Below are positions 37,605 to 47,640 of a DNA stretch of 64,000 bases, in pieces. Origin of the DNA: Mycobacterium sp. 1245111.1 (GTDB lineage Bacteria > Actinomycetota > Actinomycetes > Mycobacteriales > Mycobacteriaceae); NCBI RefSeq assembly GCF_001673405.1, contig NZ_LZLV01000067.1, forward strand, positions 1 to 64,000, given 5' to 3'. Positions within the stretch are counted from its first letter, which is position 1. Every line of letters begins with the position of its first letter. The translations under genes and the position numbers were made by a program. The notes under the pieces were generated by a model. The model had not been told where the DNA came from. It saw only the letters and a list, made by a program, of their open reading frames with translations, and did no database searches.

Positions 37605-38501
37605 GTGGAGGCGATCCTCGACGAGTTCGACAGCTACCTGGACCTGCAGTGTCTGCGTTCGGCGCACACCCGCCGCGCGTACCTCGGCGACCTGCGGTCG
37701 CTGTTCGCGTTTCTCGACGAGCAGGGCAGGGGACTGGCGGACTTGAGCCTGCCGATTCTGCGGGCGTGGCTGGCCGCGGGCGCAGGCGCCGGTGCGGCCC
37801 GCGCCACGCTGGCGCGCCGCACATCGGCGGTCAAGACCTTCACCGCGTGGGCGGTGCGCCGCGGACTGCTGGCCGGTGATCCCGCGACTCGGCTGCAGGT
37901 GCCCAAGGCGCGACGGGCCCTACCGGCGGTGTTGCGGCAGGACCAGGCGCTCGCCGCCATGTCGGCGGCCAAATCCGGTTCACAGCAAGGGGATCCGCTG
38001 GCCTTGCGCGACCGACTGATCGTCGAGTTGTTGTACGCCACCGGGATCCGGGTCAGTGAGCTGTGCGGCCTCGATGTCGACGACGTCGACCACTCGCATC
38101 GGATACTGCGGGTGCTCGGCAAGGGCAACAAGCAGCGCAGCGTCCCGTACGGGGAGCCGGCCGCCGGCGCACTGCGGGCATGGCTGGACGACGGGCGGCC
38201 GGAGCTGGCCAACGCGGAATCGGGCCCGGCGTTGCTGCTGGGGGCGCGGGGGCGGCGGCTCGACGTGCGGCAGGCGCGCACCGTCGTCCACCAGACCGTG
38301 GCCGCGGTCGACGGCGCACCCGACATGGGCCCGCACGGTCTACGGCACAGCGCCGCAACGCATCTCCTCGAAGGAGGCGCCGACCTGCGCGTCGTCCAGG
38401 AACTGCTGGGCCACTCCAGCCTGGCCACCACGCAGCTCTACACCCACGTGACCGTCGCCCGCCTGCGCGCGGTCCACGACCAGGCTCACCCGCGCGCCTG
38501 A
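37605..38501 (+). CDS. xerC: Tyrosine recombinase XerC
   Basis: A 298-residue tyrosine recombinase that resolves chromosome dimers at dif with XerD. The N-terminal SAM-like DNA-binding domain is followed by the catalytic domain. The catalytic residues are visible: Arg in [12 protein letters not shown], Lys in LGKGNKQR, His-x-x-Arg in [13 protein letters not shown], His in [10 protein letters not shown] and the nucleophile Tyr in LYTHV. The GTG at 37605 is the only good start, because the frame upstream is antisense or out of frame with the oxidase gene; it gives the standard mycobacterial length. Confidence 0.95.
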   Translation: MEAILDEFDSYLDLQCLRSAHTRRAYLGDLRSLFAFLDEQGRGLADLSLPILRAWLAAGAGAGAARATLARRTSAVKTFTAWAVRRGLLAGDPATRLQVPKARRALPAVLRQDQALAAMSAAKSGSQQGDPLALRDRLIVELLYATGIRVSELCGLDVDDVDHSHRILRVLGKGNKQRSVPYGEPAAGALRAWLDDGRPELANAESGPALLLGARGRRLDVRQARTVVHQTVAAVDGAPDMGPHGLRHSAATHLLEGGADLRVVQELLGHSSLATTQLYTHVTVARLRAVHDQAHPRA

Positions 38502-38544
38502 GTCACACAGGCCTCAGCGGCCTCTCCGGGCGGCGGCATCCGAC

Positions 38545-38604
38545 GTGCCCACCTCGCAGCGACAACGGCGGTGAACACTCAAGTTGTCGCTCGAAGGTGG
38601 GCAC
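38545..38604. terminator. Long inverted repeat between convergent xerC and M23 gene
   Basis: Arms of 22 bases (38545-38566 and 38583-38604) pair at 19 positions around a 16-base loop. The outer part is GTGCCCACCT/AGGTGGGCAC and the inner AGCGACAAC/GTTGTCGCT. It lies between two converging genes and can fold in either transcript. It probably acts as a bidirectional terminator and may belong to a mycobacterial intergenic repeat family. Confidence 0.6.
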
Positions 38605-38633
38605 AAAGCCCGCCCCGACCTGGCGGGCTGCGG

Positions 38634-39122
38634 CTAGCCGTGCAGCGGCTTGAGCCGAATCGGCGTCGACGCCAACAAACCCAGCGGATCGACGTAGTCG
38701 GCGTGCGAGGCCGGCCCCCACATCGCGCCCCAGTGCAGGCATACGGCAACCGGGCAGCCCGAATGCCCGGTCAGCAGCTCGCCGACCACTGCACCGGTCG
38801 TCACGTGCTGCCCGACCCTGACCGCCGCGCGCACCGGCTCGTAGCTGGTGTGCAAACCTCCTGGGTGGGCCAGCGACACCAGCGGGCGTCCGGCCAGCGT
38901 CCCGGCGTACACCACGGTCGCGTCACCGGCGGCGTATACCGGCTGCCCGGCCGTGCCGGCCAGGTCGACGCCGCGGTGGCCGCGGTTCCAGTTCGGCGAC
39001 GGGGCGTCGAAACCCCTCACCACGGCCGGCGGTGGGCGCAGCGGCCAGTGCAGCCGGACGTCGTCGGCGCGGGCCGGCAGCGCGCAGATCAGCGTCACGG
39101 CACACGCAAAAGCCCATCGCAC
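38634..39122 (-). CDS. Secreted M23-family (LytM-like) protein with altered active site (Rv2891 type)
   Basis: A 162-residue exported protein with a signal peptide (residues 1-20, cleavage after LPARA). The single M23 domain includes GHRGVDLAGTAGQPVYAAGDATV, with His and Asp of the HxxxD zinc site. The usual HxH motif reads CLHWG: the zinc-ligand His is kept, but the first, catalytic His is Cys. It may therefore bind rather than cut peptidoglycan. The GTG start is set by the signal peptide. It is divergent from rpsB. Confidence 0.85.
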   Translation of the reverse strand: MRWAFACAVTLICALPARADDVRLHWPLRPPPAVVRGFDAPSPNWNRGHRGVDLAGTAGQPVYAAGDATVVYAGTLAGRPLVSLAHPGGLHTSYEPVRAAVRVGQHVTTGAVVGELLTGHSGCPVAVCLHWGAMWGPASHADYVDPLGLLASTPIRLKPLHG

Positions 39123-39193
39123 CTGGTCAGTTCATCGCGGTGCCGGCGAACGGGCCAGCCAGCGCTGTGGACAAAGCACCTGGCCGGACCGTG

Positions 39194-39199
39194 TAAACT
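39194..39199 (+). promoter_or_regulatory. Probable -10 element for rpsB-tsf
   Basis: TAAACT within GTGTAAACTG fits TANNNT with an upstream TG. A TGGACA about 20 bases upstream is a poor -35 by spacing. It predicts a leader of about 185 bases before rpsB. Confidence 0.4.
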
Positions 39200-39391
39200 G
39201 CTCTGCGCAGCCCGTATTACGAGCTGACTTCGCGCGTCTGCATCGCGTCTCCCGTTCCACTAGGAGTTCGCACCGCGTGTCGGGCGGTCCCGTCTCACAG
39301 CTTTACCGGCGGGTTCGGCATCGCAGCAGGCGCCAGGGCCCGACTTCACCCGTCGTTGGGCACACAACCGACAAAAAGGACATGGGCCACT

Positions 39392-40222
39392 ATGGCTGTC
39401 GTAACCATGAAGCAGCTGCTCGACAGCGGCACCCACTTCGGGCATCAGACCCGTCGCTGGAACCCCAAGATGAAGCGGTTCATCTTCACTGACCGCAACG
39501 GCATCTACATCATCGACCTGCAGCAGACGCTGACCTTCATCGACAAGGCGTACGAGTTCGTCAAAGAGACCGTCGCCCACGGTGGAACGGTCTTGTTCGT
39601 CGGCACCAAGAAGCAGGCCCAGGAATCCATCGCCGACGAGGCGACCCGCGTCGGCATGCCCTATGTCAACCAGCGCTGGCTGGGCGGCATGCTGACCAAC
39701 TTCTCCACCGTGCACAAGCGTCTGCAGCGCCTCAAGGAGCTCGAGGCGATGGAGCAGACCGGCGGCTTCGAAGGCCGGACCAAGAAGGAAATCCTCGGTC
39801 TGACCCGCGAGAAGAACAAGCTGGAGCGCAGCCTCGGCGGTATTCGCGACATGGCGAAGGTTCCGTCGGCGGTCTGGGTTGTCGACACCAACAAGGAGCA
39901 CATCGCCGTCGGCGAGGCCCGCAAGCTGGGCATCCCGGTCATCGCGATCCTCGACACCAACTGCGACCCGGACCTGGTCGACTACCCGATCCCGGGCAAC
40001 GACGACGCGATCCGCTCGGCGGCGCTGCTGACCAAGGTGATCGCGGCGGCGGTCGCCGAGGGCCTGCAGGCTCGGGCCGGCGTGGGCCGCGGCGACGGCA
40101 AGCCCGATGCCGACGGTGCCGAGCCGCTGGCCGAATGGGAGCAGGAACTGCTCGCTTCGGCAACCGCTACCGCCGCGCCGGCCGAGCAGGCCGCCGCGTC
40201 AGAACCAATCACGGAAGGCTGA
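39392..40222 (+). CDS. rpsB: 30S ribosomal protein S2
   Basis: A 276-residue S2. Family blocks: [55 protein letters not shown] and [19 protein letters not shown]. An Ala/Glu-rich C-terminal tail (about 45 residues) is usual in actinobacteria. AAAAAGGACA lies 12-17 bases upstream of the ATG, somewhat far for a Shine-Dalgarno. tsf follows with one base between stop and start. S2 joins late in 30S assembly and binds S1 where present. Confidence 0.98.
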   Translation: MAVVTMKQLLDSGTHFGHQTRRWNPKMKRFIFTDRNGIYIIDLQQTLTFIDKAYEFVKETVAHGGTVLFVGTKKQAQESIADEATRVGMPYVNQRWLGGMLTNFSTVHKRLQRLKELEAMEQTGGFEGRTKKEILGLTREKNKLERSLGGIRDMAKVPSAVWVVDTNKEHIAVGEARKLGIPVIAILDTNCDPDLVDYPIPGNDDAIRSAALLTKVIAAAVAEGLQARAGVGRGDGKPDADGAEPLAEWEQELLASATATAAPAEQAAASEPITEG

Positions 40223-40223
40223 G

Positions 40224-41054
40224 ATGCCCAACTTCACCGCTGCTGACGTCAAGCGTCTTCGGGAGCTGACCGGCGCCGGAATGCTCGACTGCAAGAATGC
40301 GCTGTCCGAGAGCGAAGGCGACTTCGACAAGGCTGTCGAGGCGCTGCGGATCAAGGGCGCCAAGGACGTCGGCAAGAGGGCCGAGCGGGCGACCGCCGAG
40401 GGCCTGGTGGCGGCCAAGGACGGCGCGCTGATCGAGCTGAACAGCGAGACCGACTTCGTCGCCAAGAACGCCGAGTTCCAGAAGGTCGCCGAGGAGATCG
40501 TGACGGCCGCCGCGGCGGCCAAGGCGACCGACGTCGACGCCCTCAAGGCGGCCAAGGTCGGCGACAGGACGGTCGAGCAGGTCATCGCCGAGCTCTCGGC
40601 CAAGATCGGCGAGAAGCTCGAACTGCGCCGGGTCGCCTACTTCGACGGCACGGTCGAGACCTACCTGCACAAGCGGGCGGCGGACCTGCCGCCGGGCGTC
40701 GGCGTGCTGGTCGAGTATCAAGCCGGCGAGCACGCCGGTTCAGCTAGCGAAGCCGCGCACGCCGCCGCGCTGCAGATCGCTGCGCTCAAGGCGCGCTACC
40801 TGTCCCGCGACGACGTGCCCGAGGACGTGGTGGCCAGCGAGCGCCGCATCGCCGAGGAGACGGCGAAGGAAGAGGGCAAGCCGGAGCAGGCGTTGCCCAA
40901 GATCGTCGAGGGCCGGCTGAACGGCTTCTTCAAGGACGTCGTGCTGCTCGAGCAGCCGTCGGTCTCCGACAGCAAGAAGACCGTCAAGGCGCTGCTCGAC
41001 GAGGCCGGCGTCACCGTGACGCGGTTTGTCCGTTTCGAGGTCGGCCAGCAGTAG
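40224..41054 (+). CDS. tsf: Elongation factor Ts
   Basis: A 276-residue guanine nucleotide exchange factor for EF-Tu. The N-terminal UBA-like domain contains [17 protein letters not shown], and the core motif [12 protein letters not shown] contacts EF-Tu. Two further dimerisation-like subdomains follow, ending [14 protein letters not shown]. It is the second gene of the rpsB-tsf operon; GGAAGGCTGAG precedes the ATG. Its TAG stop forms the first three bases of a TANNNT motif for the next gene. Confidence 0.98.
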   Translation: MPNFTAADVKRLRELTGAGMLDCKNALSESEGDFDKAVEALRIKGAKDVGKRAERATAEGLVAAKDGALIELNSETDFVAKNAEFQKVAEEIVTAAAAAKATDVDALKAAKVGDRTVEQVIAELSAKIGEKLELRRVAYFDGTVETYLHKRAADLPPGVGVLVEYQAGEHAGSASEAAHAAALQIAALKARYLSRDDVPEDVVASERRIAEETAKEEGKPEQALPKIVEGRLNGFFKDVVLLEQPSVSDSKKTVKALLDEAGVTVTRFVRFEVGQQ

Positions 41055-41057
41055 CAT
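41052..41057 (+). promoter_or_regulatory. -10 element overlapping tsf stop, for leaderless amiC
   Basis: TAGCAT includes the tsf stop codon and ends 7 bases before the amiC ATG, which has no Shine-Dalgarno. This suggests an internal promoter and a leaderless message. Confidence 0.45.
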
Positions 41058-41064
41058 CAGCCGG

Positions 41065-42471
41065 ATGCGAGTACACGCATTCGGTGACGACGCGCTCGGT
41101 CACCTCGACGCCGTTGGCCTGATCGACGCCCTGAACTCCGGCCGGGTAAGCCGGGCTGAGGTCGTCCACGCGGCCATCGCCCGCACCGAGGCCGTCAACC
41201 CAACGCTGAACGGCTTGGCGTACGAGGCCTTCGACCGGGCCCGCGCCCAGGCCGAGGCGCCGCCGGAGGACGGGTTCTTCAGTGGCGTGCCGACGTTTGT
41301 CAAAGACAACGTCGACGTCGCGGGGCTGCCGACGATGCGCGGCACCGACGCGTGGCCGCCGCGCCCGGCCGGCGCCGACGGCGAGTTCACCCAGGTGTTC
41401 CTGGGCACCGGGCTGACGTCGTTGGGTAAGACCCGGATGTCGGAGTACGGCTTCAGCGCCTCGGCCGAGCATCCACGGCTCGGGCCGGTGCGCAACCCGT
41501 GGAACACCGATCACACCGCCGGCGCGTCGTCGTCGGGTTCCGGCGCCTTCGTCGCCGCGGGCGTGGTGCCGATCGCCCATGCCAACGACGGCGGCGGCTC
41601 GATTCGAATCCCCGCGTCCTGCAACGGACTTGTCGGCCTGAAGCCGTCGCGCGGCCGGTTGCCGCTGGACAAAGAGGTGCGGCAGATGCCGATCCGCATC
41701 GTCGCCAACGGAATGGTCAGCCGATCGGTGCGGGATACCGCGGCGTTCTACCGTGAGGCCGAGCGCCTTTGGCCCGCAAAGAAACTCCCGCCGATCGGCG
41801 ACGTCCAACACCCCGGGAAACAGCGGCTGCGGATAGCCGTCATCACCCACTCCCTGCTGCGCGAGTCCAGCCCCGAAGTCAAGGAGCTGACCCTGAAATC
41901 CGCGGGGCTGCTCGAAGAACTGGGCCACCGGGTCGACTATCTCGAAAAGCCGCCGGTACCAAACAGTTTCGTGTCCGATTTCGTGCTGTACTGGGGCTTG
42001 CTGGCGATGGGGCAGATCCAGCAGAACAAGCGAACCTTCGATGGTTTTGACGTGACCCGGCTGGACAATCTGTCGCGGGGGCTGGACCGGCACGCGCGAC
42101 GCAATCTGCACAAGGTCCCACTGGCGCTGATCCGGCTGTCCCGCACTCGGCGGTACACGATGCGTTTGGCCGGAAGCTACGACGTAGTGCTGACGCCGAC
42201 GCTGGCCGACGAACCGCCGCAGATCGGCTTTCTCGACCCGATGGCCGACTACCAGCAGATCATCGACCGCCTGCAAGATTGGGTCGCCTTCACTCCTTTG
42301 CACAACATCACGGGGGAGCCGGCCATCTCGTTGCCGCTGGCGTTGTCCGCCAACGGATTACCGATTGGGCTGATGTTCTCCGCGACGCTCGGCCACGAAG
42401 CCCGCTTGTTGGAACTGGCGTACGAACTCGAAGACGCCCGACCGTGGGCGCGCATCGACCAGCAGGCTTAG
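41065..42471 (+). CDS. amiC: Amidase AmiC
   Basis: A 468-residue amidase-signature family enzyme that hydrolyses carboxamides. The Ser-cisSer-Lys triad is visible: Lys in GVPTFVKDNVDVAG (about residue 80), cis-Ser in HTAGASSSGSGAFVA, and nucleophile Ser in NDGGGSIRIPASCNGLVGLK. No signal peptide, so it is cytosolic; it is not the peptidoglycan amidase of the same name. The ATG at 41065 is favoured because homology begins there. It corresponds to Rv2888c. Its stop overlaps that of the convergent marR gene. Confidence 0.92.
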   Translation: MRVHAFGDDALGHLDAVGLIDALNSGRVSRAEVVHAAIARTEAVNPTLNGLAYEAFDRARAQAEAPPEDGFFSGVPTFVKDNVDVAGLPTMRGTDAWPPRPAGADGEFTQVFLGTGLTSLGKTRMSEYGFSASAEHPRLGPVRNPWNTDHTAGASSSGSGAFVAAGVVPIAHANDGGGSIRIPASCNGLVGLKPSRGRLPLDKEVRQMPIRIVANGMVSRSVRDTAAFYREAERLWPAKKLPPIGDVQHPGKQRLRIAVITHSLLRESSPEVKELTLKSAGLLEELGHRVDYLEKPPVPNSFVSDFVLYWGLLAMGQIQQNKRTFDGFDVTRLDNLSRGLDRHARRNLHKVPLALIRLSRTRRYTMRLAGSYDVVLTPTLADEPPQIGFLDPMADYQQIIDRLQDWVAFTPLHNITGEPAISLPLALSANGLPIGLMFSATLGHEARLLELAYELEDARPWARIDQQA

Positions 42472-42887
42472 TCGGGTCCCAGCGTCGCCAGCATCCGTTT
42501 GAACTCGCGCTGCTGAGGCGCCGACAGCTTGGCCAACACCCGGGCGTCGGCGTCCCGTACCGCCGCCTCGGCGCGCTTCAACAGGGTGCGACCGTCCGCG
42601 GTGAGGGACGCGGGCAGCGCCCGCCCGGAGGCGACCGAGGCGGGCCGGGTCACTATGTTGGCATTCTCCAGCCTGTGCAGCACCGTGTTCATCGCTTGCG
42701 GTGAGACGTTACCGAGCCGCGCGAGTTCCGCGCTGGACAGCCCTGGGCTCATGGAAAGCATTCGCATGCAGACGAATTCGGGCAGGCTCAGGCTCAGCGG
42801 GCTGAGCGCGGCCGCAACCTCCGGCCGCAGTGTTGCCATCACTTGAAACAGCAAGTACCCAAGTGGCGCGTCTTCGGTCGTCCCCAT
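42468..42887 (-). CDS. MarR family repressor (Rv2887 type)
   Basis: A 139-residue MarR/SlyA-type winged-helix regulator, dimeric and ligand-responsive. The HTH is SSAELARLGNVSPQAMNTVLHRLENANIVTR, followed by the wing and the C-terminal dimer helices. The location next to amiC matches Rv2887, which in M. tuberculosis represses the methyltransferase gene Rv0560c; loss of Rv2887 gives resistance to some compounds. Here a methyltransferase gene lies divergently 45 bases away, with palindromes in between. The regulator's own start codon overlaps the edge of that operator region. Confidence 0.92.
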   Translation of the reverse strand: MGTTEDAPLGYLLFQVMATLRPEVAAALSPLSLSLPEFVCMRMLSMSPGLSSAELARLGNVSPQAMNTVLHRLENANIVTRPASVASGRALPASLTADGRTLLKRAEAAVRDADARVLAKLSAPQQREFKRMLATLGPD

Positions 42888-42888
42888 A

Positions 42889-43613
<725 letters not shown>

Positions 43614-43633
43614 GCCGCGGGCGGCGGACGCCG

Positions 43634-44302
43634 TTACGTCCCGAGAAGTTGACAGAACTCCTCGATGTGCGCGAGCACATCGAGGAGTTCGTCGTATACC
43701 GCCGCGGCGCCGGCGTGTTCCAGCGCCTCGCGCCCGATACCGCCACTGAGCACCGCCGCGGCCGGTACGCCGGCTCGTCGGGCCGCCTTCATGTCCCACA
43801 CGGCGTCGCCGAGAAAGATCGCGTCGGCGGGGTCGGCATCGATGCGTTGCAGCGCGGTGGTGACGATGTCGGGATCGGGCTTTGCCCGCTCGGTGTCGGC
43901 CGCCGACGTCACCGCTGAAATCAGCTCCTCGGCATCGAGCGTGTCACGCAATACTGCTAGTTCCTCCGGGCCGGCCGACGTCGCGAGCACCGCCCGCCAG
44001 CCCCGCTCCGCGATCGCCTCGAGCAGCTCATGCGTGCCGGGAAGGCGACGCACCAGCGCCGCAGAGTCGACGAAATAGCTGGTGTGCAGTTTCTTCACCT
44101 GTGTGCCGTGTGTGTGCGCCCGGTCGTCACCGAGCAGCGTGCGGACGAGTTCGTCTCCTGACCGGCCGATCAGGCCGAGGATTCGCCAGCACGGAACCTC
44201 GATGCCGACGTCCAAGAATGCGCGGTGCCACGCGGCGACGTGATGGAAGTTGGAGTCGACCAACGTGCCGTCGACATCGAACAGGACTGCGGGCTGGACC
44301 AT
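43634..44302 (-). CDS. HAD family hydrolase
   Basis: A 222-residue haloacid-dehalogenase-fold phosphatase of the phosphoglycolate phosphatase/beta-phosphoglucomutase branch. Motif I is VLFDVDGTLVDSN (nucleophile Asp near residue 9), motif II is VLATSAG, motif III Lys is in TERAKPDPD, and motif IV is FLGDAVWDMKAA. An alpha-helical cap sits between motifs I and II. The ATG follows GGAAAGGTCTACGTC. The last 20 codons contain a perfect 16-bp inverted repeat. It converges on the methyltransferase and is divergent from the DUF1360 gene. Substrate unknown. Confidence 0.9.
   Translation of the reverse strand: MVQPAVLFDVDGTLVDSNFHHVAAWHRAFLDVGIEVPCWRILGLIGRSGDELVRTLLGDDRAHTHGTQVKKLHTSYFVDSAALVRRLPGTHELLEAIAERGWRAVLATSAGPEELAVLRDTLDAEELISAVTSAADTERAKPDPDIVTTALQRIDADPADAIFLGDAVWDMKAARRAGVPAAAVLSGGIGREALEHAGAAAVYDELLDVLAHIEEFCQLLGT
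43655..43690. repeat. Perfect 16-bp inverted repeat inside the 3' end of the HAD gene
   Basis: GAACTCCTCGATGTGC and its exact complement are separated by only 4 bases (GCGA). The repeat lies within coding sequence, 19 to 7 codons before the HAD stop, between two converging genes. It lacks a T-run. It may act as a bidirectional transcription stop built into the gene. Confidence 0.65.
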
Positions 44303-44318
44303 TGACGTAGACCTTTCC

Positions 44319-44344
44319 GTTGATTCGCGGCACGTGGTGGGTAC
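44319..44344 (+). promoter_or_regulatory. SigF-like promoter upstream of DUF1360-chaB
   Basis: GTTG (44319-44322), 16 bases, GGGTAC (44339-44344) resembles the mycobacterial SigF pattern GTTT-N15-17-GGGTAT with one mismatch in each element. It would start transcription about 105 bases before the DUF1360 gene. Confidence 0.45.
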
Positions 44345-44456
44345 CCCGCCCTTGGCACGAATAACGCCGCCAGTCCCACAGCCAACCGGGATCTGCGGAT
44401 CACCCAGCGGATGCGTGGGTAGTCGCTGGCGGGAAGTCTCGAAGGGGTGGGTGTCA

Positions 44457-44993
44457 GTGGTGGACGTGCGGCAAGTTGCCGGCGATGCGGTGGGGCGTGC
44501 ACACGACGAGGCCGCGGCCTATCGGGGCGATGAGCCGCGTCCGTTGAGCGGCTACGTGACCATCCTGGGTGTCTTCAGCAGCCTGCTCGCGCTGGCCGGG
44601 GTTCCCGCGCTGACCACTGGGCGTAAACTCCCCGAACGGTGGCAGGTGCAGGACTTGGTGACGGTTGCCGTTGGCGCCCAAAAGCTTTCGCGCGCGCTCA
44701 GCAAGGACGCGGTGACCAGTCCGATCCGGGCTCCGTTCGCCCATTACGCGGGCACCTCCGGTCCGGCCGAAGTGCACGAGGAGGCACGCCGCTCGACCCC
44801 GTTCCGGCACAGCTTGGGAGAGCTGTTGACGTGTCCGTTCTGCCTGGACATGTGGATCGTGACGGTATTCGTCATCGGATTGATCTACGCGCCGAGGTTC
44901 ACCCGTTTGATTGCAGGGGGTTTCACGGCGTTGGCCGGAGCCGACTTTCTGCAACTTGCCTACGCGAAAGCGCAGCAGGCGGCCGAGGCGTAA
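44457..44993 (+). CDS. DUF1360 family membrane protein
   Basis: A 178-residue protein with the DUF1360 signature SLGELLTCPFCLDMWIVTVFV. Three hydrophobic segments are visible (about residues 32-50, 132-150, 155-172), so it is probably a small inner-membrane protein with a CxxC pair near a membrane face. Function unknown; in other mycobacteria such genes lie near stress genes. The GTG at 44457 is chosen because GAAGGGG precedes it; GTGs at 44451 and 44460 are alternatives. It forms an operon with chaB 24 bases later. Confidence 0.8.
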   Translation: MVDVRQVAGDAVGRAHDEAAAYRGDEPRPLSGYVTILGVFSSLLALAGVPALTTGRKLPERWQVQDLVTVAVGAQKLSRALSKDAVTSPIRAPFAHYAGTSGPAEVHEEARRSTPFRHSLGELLTCPFCLDMWIVTVFVIGLIYAPRFTRLIAGGFTALAGADFLQLAYAKAQQAAEA

Positions 44994-45017
44994 CGCCCGC
45001 GCGCCGGAGAGGTAGCT

Positions 45018-45431
45018 ATGCCGAAAACGACAAAGGGTGGTAAGCCCAAGACCGACGAATTGCCCAGCACTGTGCGGCGGTCGAATGCCAAGGCGCAGCG
45101 CACGTTCGCCAAGGCGCACGATGCCGGCGCCGATCAGTACGGCAGTGAATCGCGCGCCCACCGCGTCGCGTATTCGGCGCTCAAGCGCAGCTTCGAAAAA
45201 GTCGGTGACCGATGGCTGCCCAAGAAAAAGAAGGGCCCCTCCGATGCGCGGGCCGAGCGGGGAGGCTTGCACAACCCGATTCCATCGGAGGAGGGTGTCG
45301 ACGCCAACGCCAGCAAGAAGCATCTGCTCGACGTGGCCCGCCGCCTCGACATTCCCGGCCGCTCGACGATGGACAAGGCGCAGCTGGTCGACGCGATCAA
45401 AAAGCACAACCGCCAAGCTCGGGGTAAATAA
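45018..45431 (+). CDS. ChaB family protein with Rho-N-like C-terminal domain
   Basis: A 137-residue, very basic protein. The N-terminal ChaB domain covers about residues 1-70 (DELPSTVRRSNAKAQRTFAKAHDAGADQYG, then AHRVAYSALKRSFEK). After a Lys-rich linker the C-terminal 40 residues form a Rho-N/SAP-like helical module (KHLLDVARRLDIPGRSTMDKAQLVDAIKKH), which often binds nucleic acid. As I recall, a chaB gene is also part of the sigF operon in M. smegmatis. RBS GGAGAGGTAGCT. It lies 45 bases before katE. Biochemical role unknown. Confidence 0.87.
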   Translation: MPKTTKGGKPKTDELPSTVRRSNAKAQRTFAKAHDAGADQYGSESRAHRVAYSALKRSFEKVGDRWLPKKKKGPSDARAERGGLHNPIPSEEGVDANASKKHLLDVARRLDIPGRSTMDKAQLVDAIKKHNRQARGK

Positions 45432-45476
45432 GCGCCCCAACGAATTCGGTCTCTCCACTGCAGAAGGGAGCGCGGA

Positions 45477-47585
45477 ATGGCGCCGAAGGACTCAGATGCG
45501 AAGCAGGAACAGCTCGAGGAGCACCGGGTCGACACCGCCACCGGCTACCTGACCACCCAGCAGGGCGTTCGCGTCGACCACACCGACGACTCACTGACGG
45601 TTGGCCAACGCGGCCCGACGCTGCTGGAGGACTTCCACGCCCGGGAAAAGATCAACCACTTCGACCACGAGCGAATCCCGGAACGGGTGGTGCACGCCCG
45701 CGGCGCGGGCGCGTACGGATACTTCGAACCGTACGACGATGCGCTGGCCACGTATACCGCGGCGAAATTTCTGACGACACCCGGGCAGCGGACGCCGGTG
45801 TTCGTCCGGTTCTCCACGGTGGCCGGCTCGCGCGGATCGGCGGACACCGTACGCGACGTACGGGGCTTCGCCACCAAGTTCTACACCGAACAAGGCAACT
45901 ACGACCTTGTCGGCAACAACTTCCCGGTGTTCTTCATTCAGGACGGCATCAAATTCCCCGACTTCGTGCACGCGGTTAAACCGGAGCCGCACAACGAGAT
46001 TCCGCAAGCGCAGTCGGCGCACGACACGTTGTGGGACTTCGTCTCGCTGCAGCCCGAGACACTGCATACGATTCTGTGGCTGATGTCGGATCGGGCATTG
46101 CCCCGCAGTTATCGAATGATGCAAGGCTTCGGCGTGCATACGTTCCGCTTCGTGAACGCCAAAGGCGAAGGGACATTCGTCAAGTTTCACTGGAAACCGC
46201 GACTCGGCGTGCACTCGCTGATCTGGGACGAATGCCAGAAGGTTGCCGGCAAAGATCCCGACTTCAACCGGCGTGACCTGTGGGACGCCATCGAGGCCGG
46301 TCAATACCCGGAATGGGAACTCGGCGTTCAGCTGGTGCCGGAAAGCGACGAATTCAACTTTGCGTTCGATCTGCTCGATGCGACGAAAATCATTCCCGAA
46401 GAACAAGTTCCGGTGCAACCGGTGGGCAAGATGGTGCTCAACCGCAACCCGGACAACTTCTTCGCTGAAACCGAGCAGGTCGCTTTCTGCACCGCCAACG
46501 TGGTCCCCGGCATCGACTTCACCAACGACCCGTTGCTGCAGGCCCGTAACTTCTCCTACCTCGACACCCAGCTGATCCGGTTGGGTGGTCCGAATTTCGC
46601 TCACCTACCGGTGAATCGGCCGGTCGCCGATGTTCGCAACAACCAACGGGACGGCTACGGCCAGACCAGAATTCCGGTGGGCAAGACCAGCTACTACAAG
46701 AACTCACTGGGCGGGGGATGCCCAGCGCTGGCCGACGAGAACGTGTTCCGGCACTACACCGAAAAGGTGGAGGCCCATAAGATCCGGCAACGGGCCAGCA
46801 GTTTTCAGGATTACTACAGCCAGGCGCGGATGTTCTGGAAGAGCATGTCAGCGGTCGAGGCCAAGCACATTGTCGCGGCCTTCGCCTTCGAGCTCGGTCA
46901 CGTCGAGACCGTCGAAATCCGTTCGCGTGTCATCGATCAGCTGAACCTGGTCGATCACGATCTCGCAACCCGGGTCGCTGGAGAGCTCGGCCTGCCGGTG
47001 CCGGCCGAGCAAAAGGTCGATGACAAGATGCCCGCGTCCCCGGCCCTGTCGCAACTCCGCACCGTCACCGACAGCATCGAAACCCGCAAGGTTGCCGTGC
47101 TGGCCGCCGACGGCGTGGACGTGCGCGGGGTCGAACGCCTCGTCGAGGCGCTGCGCAAGCGGGGTGCGATCGCCGAGGTGCTAGCTCCGACCGCCGGCGG
47201 CACGTTGGCCGGGGGATCGGGCGGCGAGATCCCGGTGGACCGATCCTTTACCAGCGTGGCGTCGGTGCTTTACGACGCCGTCGTGGTGCCATGCGGACCG
47301 AAAGCCATGGAGACGCTCGGCAACGACGGGTACGCGGTGCACTTCGTCACCGAGGCCTACAAACACCTCAAAGCGGTAGCGGCGTTCGGGGCGGGCATTG
47401 ACCTACTTCGCAAGGCCGGCGTCAACGAATCGCTGGCCGACGGCGAGGAGGTCGTGACGTCGGCGGGCGTGGTGTCTTCCACCGCCGCCGAAGACTCGCT
47501 CCCGGACCAATTCTTCGACGACTTTGCCTCCGAGCTCGCCAAGCATCGTGCCTGGGATCGGGAGACCGATTCCGTCCCGGCCTGA
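45477..47585 (+). CDS. katE: Large-subunit catalase HPII
   Basis: A 702-residue clade-2 monofunctional haem catalase that breaks H2O2 into water and oxygen. Catalytic His is in [17 protein letters not shown] (near residue 75), Asn in [19 protein letters not shown], and the haem-ligand region is in [16 protein letters not shown]. The C-terminal 150 residues form the flavodoxin/GATase1-like domain of large catalases ([26 protein letters not shown]). RBS AGAAGGGAGC. M. tuberculosis has only KatG, so this is an extra peroxide defence. It lies in a stress-type gene block. Confidence 0.96.
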   Translation: MAPKDSDAKQEQLEEHRVDTATGYLTTQQGVRVDHTDDSLTVGQRGPTLLEDFHAREKINHFDHERIPERVVHARGAGAYGYFEPYDDALATYTAAKFLTTPGQRTPVFVRFSTVAGSRGSADTVRDVRGFATKFYTEQGNYDLVGNNFPVFFIQDGIKFPDFVHAVKPEPHNEIPQAQSAHDTLWDFVSLQPETLHTILWLMSDRALPRSYRMMQGFGVHTFRFVNAKGEGTFVKFHWKPRLGVHSLIWDECQKVAGKDPDFNRRDLWDAIEAGQYPEWELGVQLVPESDEFNFAFDLLDATKIIPEEQVPVQPVGKMVLNRNPDNFFAETEQVAFCTANVVPGIDFTNDPLLQARNFSYLDTQLIRLGGPNFAHLPVNRPVADVRNNQRDGYGQTRIPVGKTSYYKNSLGGGCPALADENVFRHYTEKVEAHKIRQRASSFQDYYSQARMFWKSMSAVEAKHIVAAFAFELGHVETVEIRSRVIDQLNLVDHDLATRVAGELGLPVPAEQKVDDKMPASPALSQLRTVTDSIETRKVAVLAADGVDVRGVERLVEALRKRGAIAEVLAPTAGGTLAGGSGGEIPVDRSFTSVASVLYDAVVVPCGPKAMETLGNDGYAVHFVTEAYKHLKAVAAFGAGIDLLRKAGVNESLADGEEVVTSAGVVSSTAAEDSLPDQFFDDFASELAKHRAWDRETDSVPA

Positions 47586-47640
47586 TCGCCAGCATCCGAA
47601 TTGTTGAATACTTCACGCCGGGCGGGGTAATTGAGCGGGT

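Noticed and set aside
47603..47630. SigF-like promoter before the acyltransferase
   Set aside because: GTTG and GGGTAA are present but the 18-base spacing is outside the usual range, so it is noted only in the gene entry.
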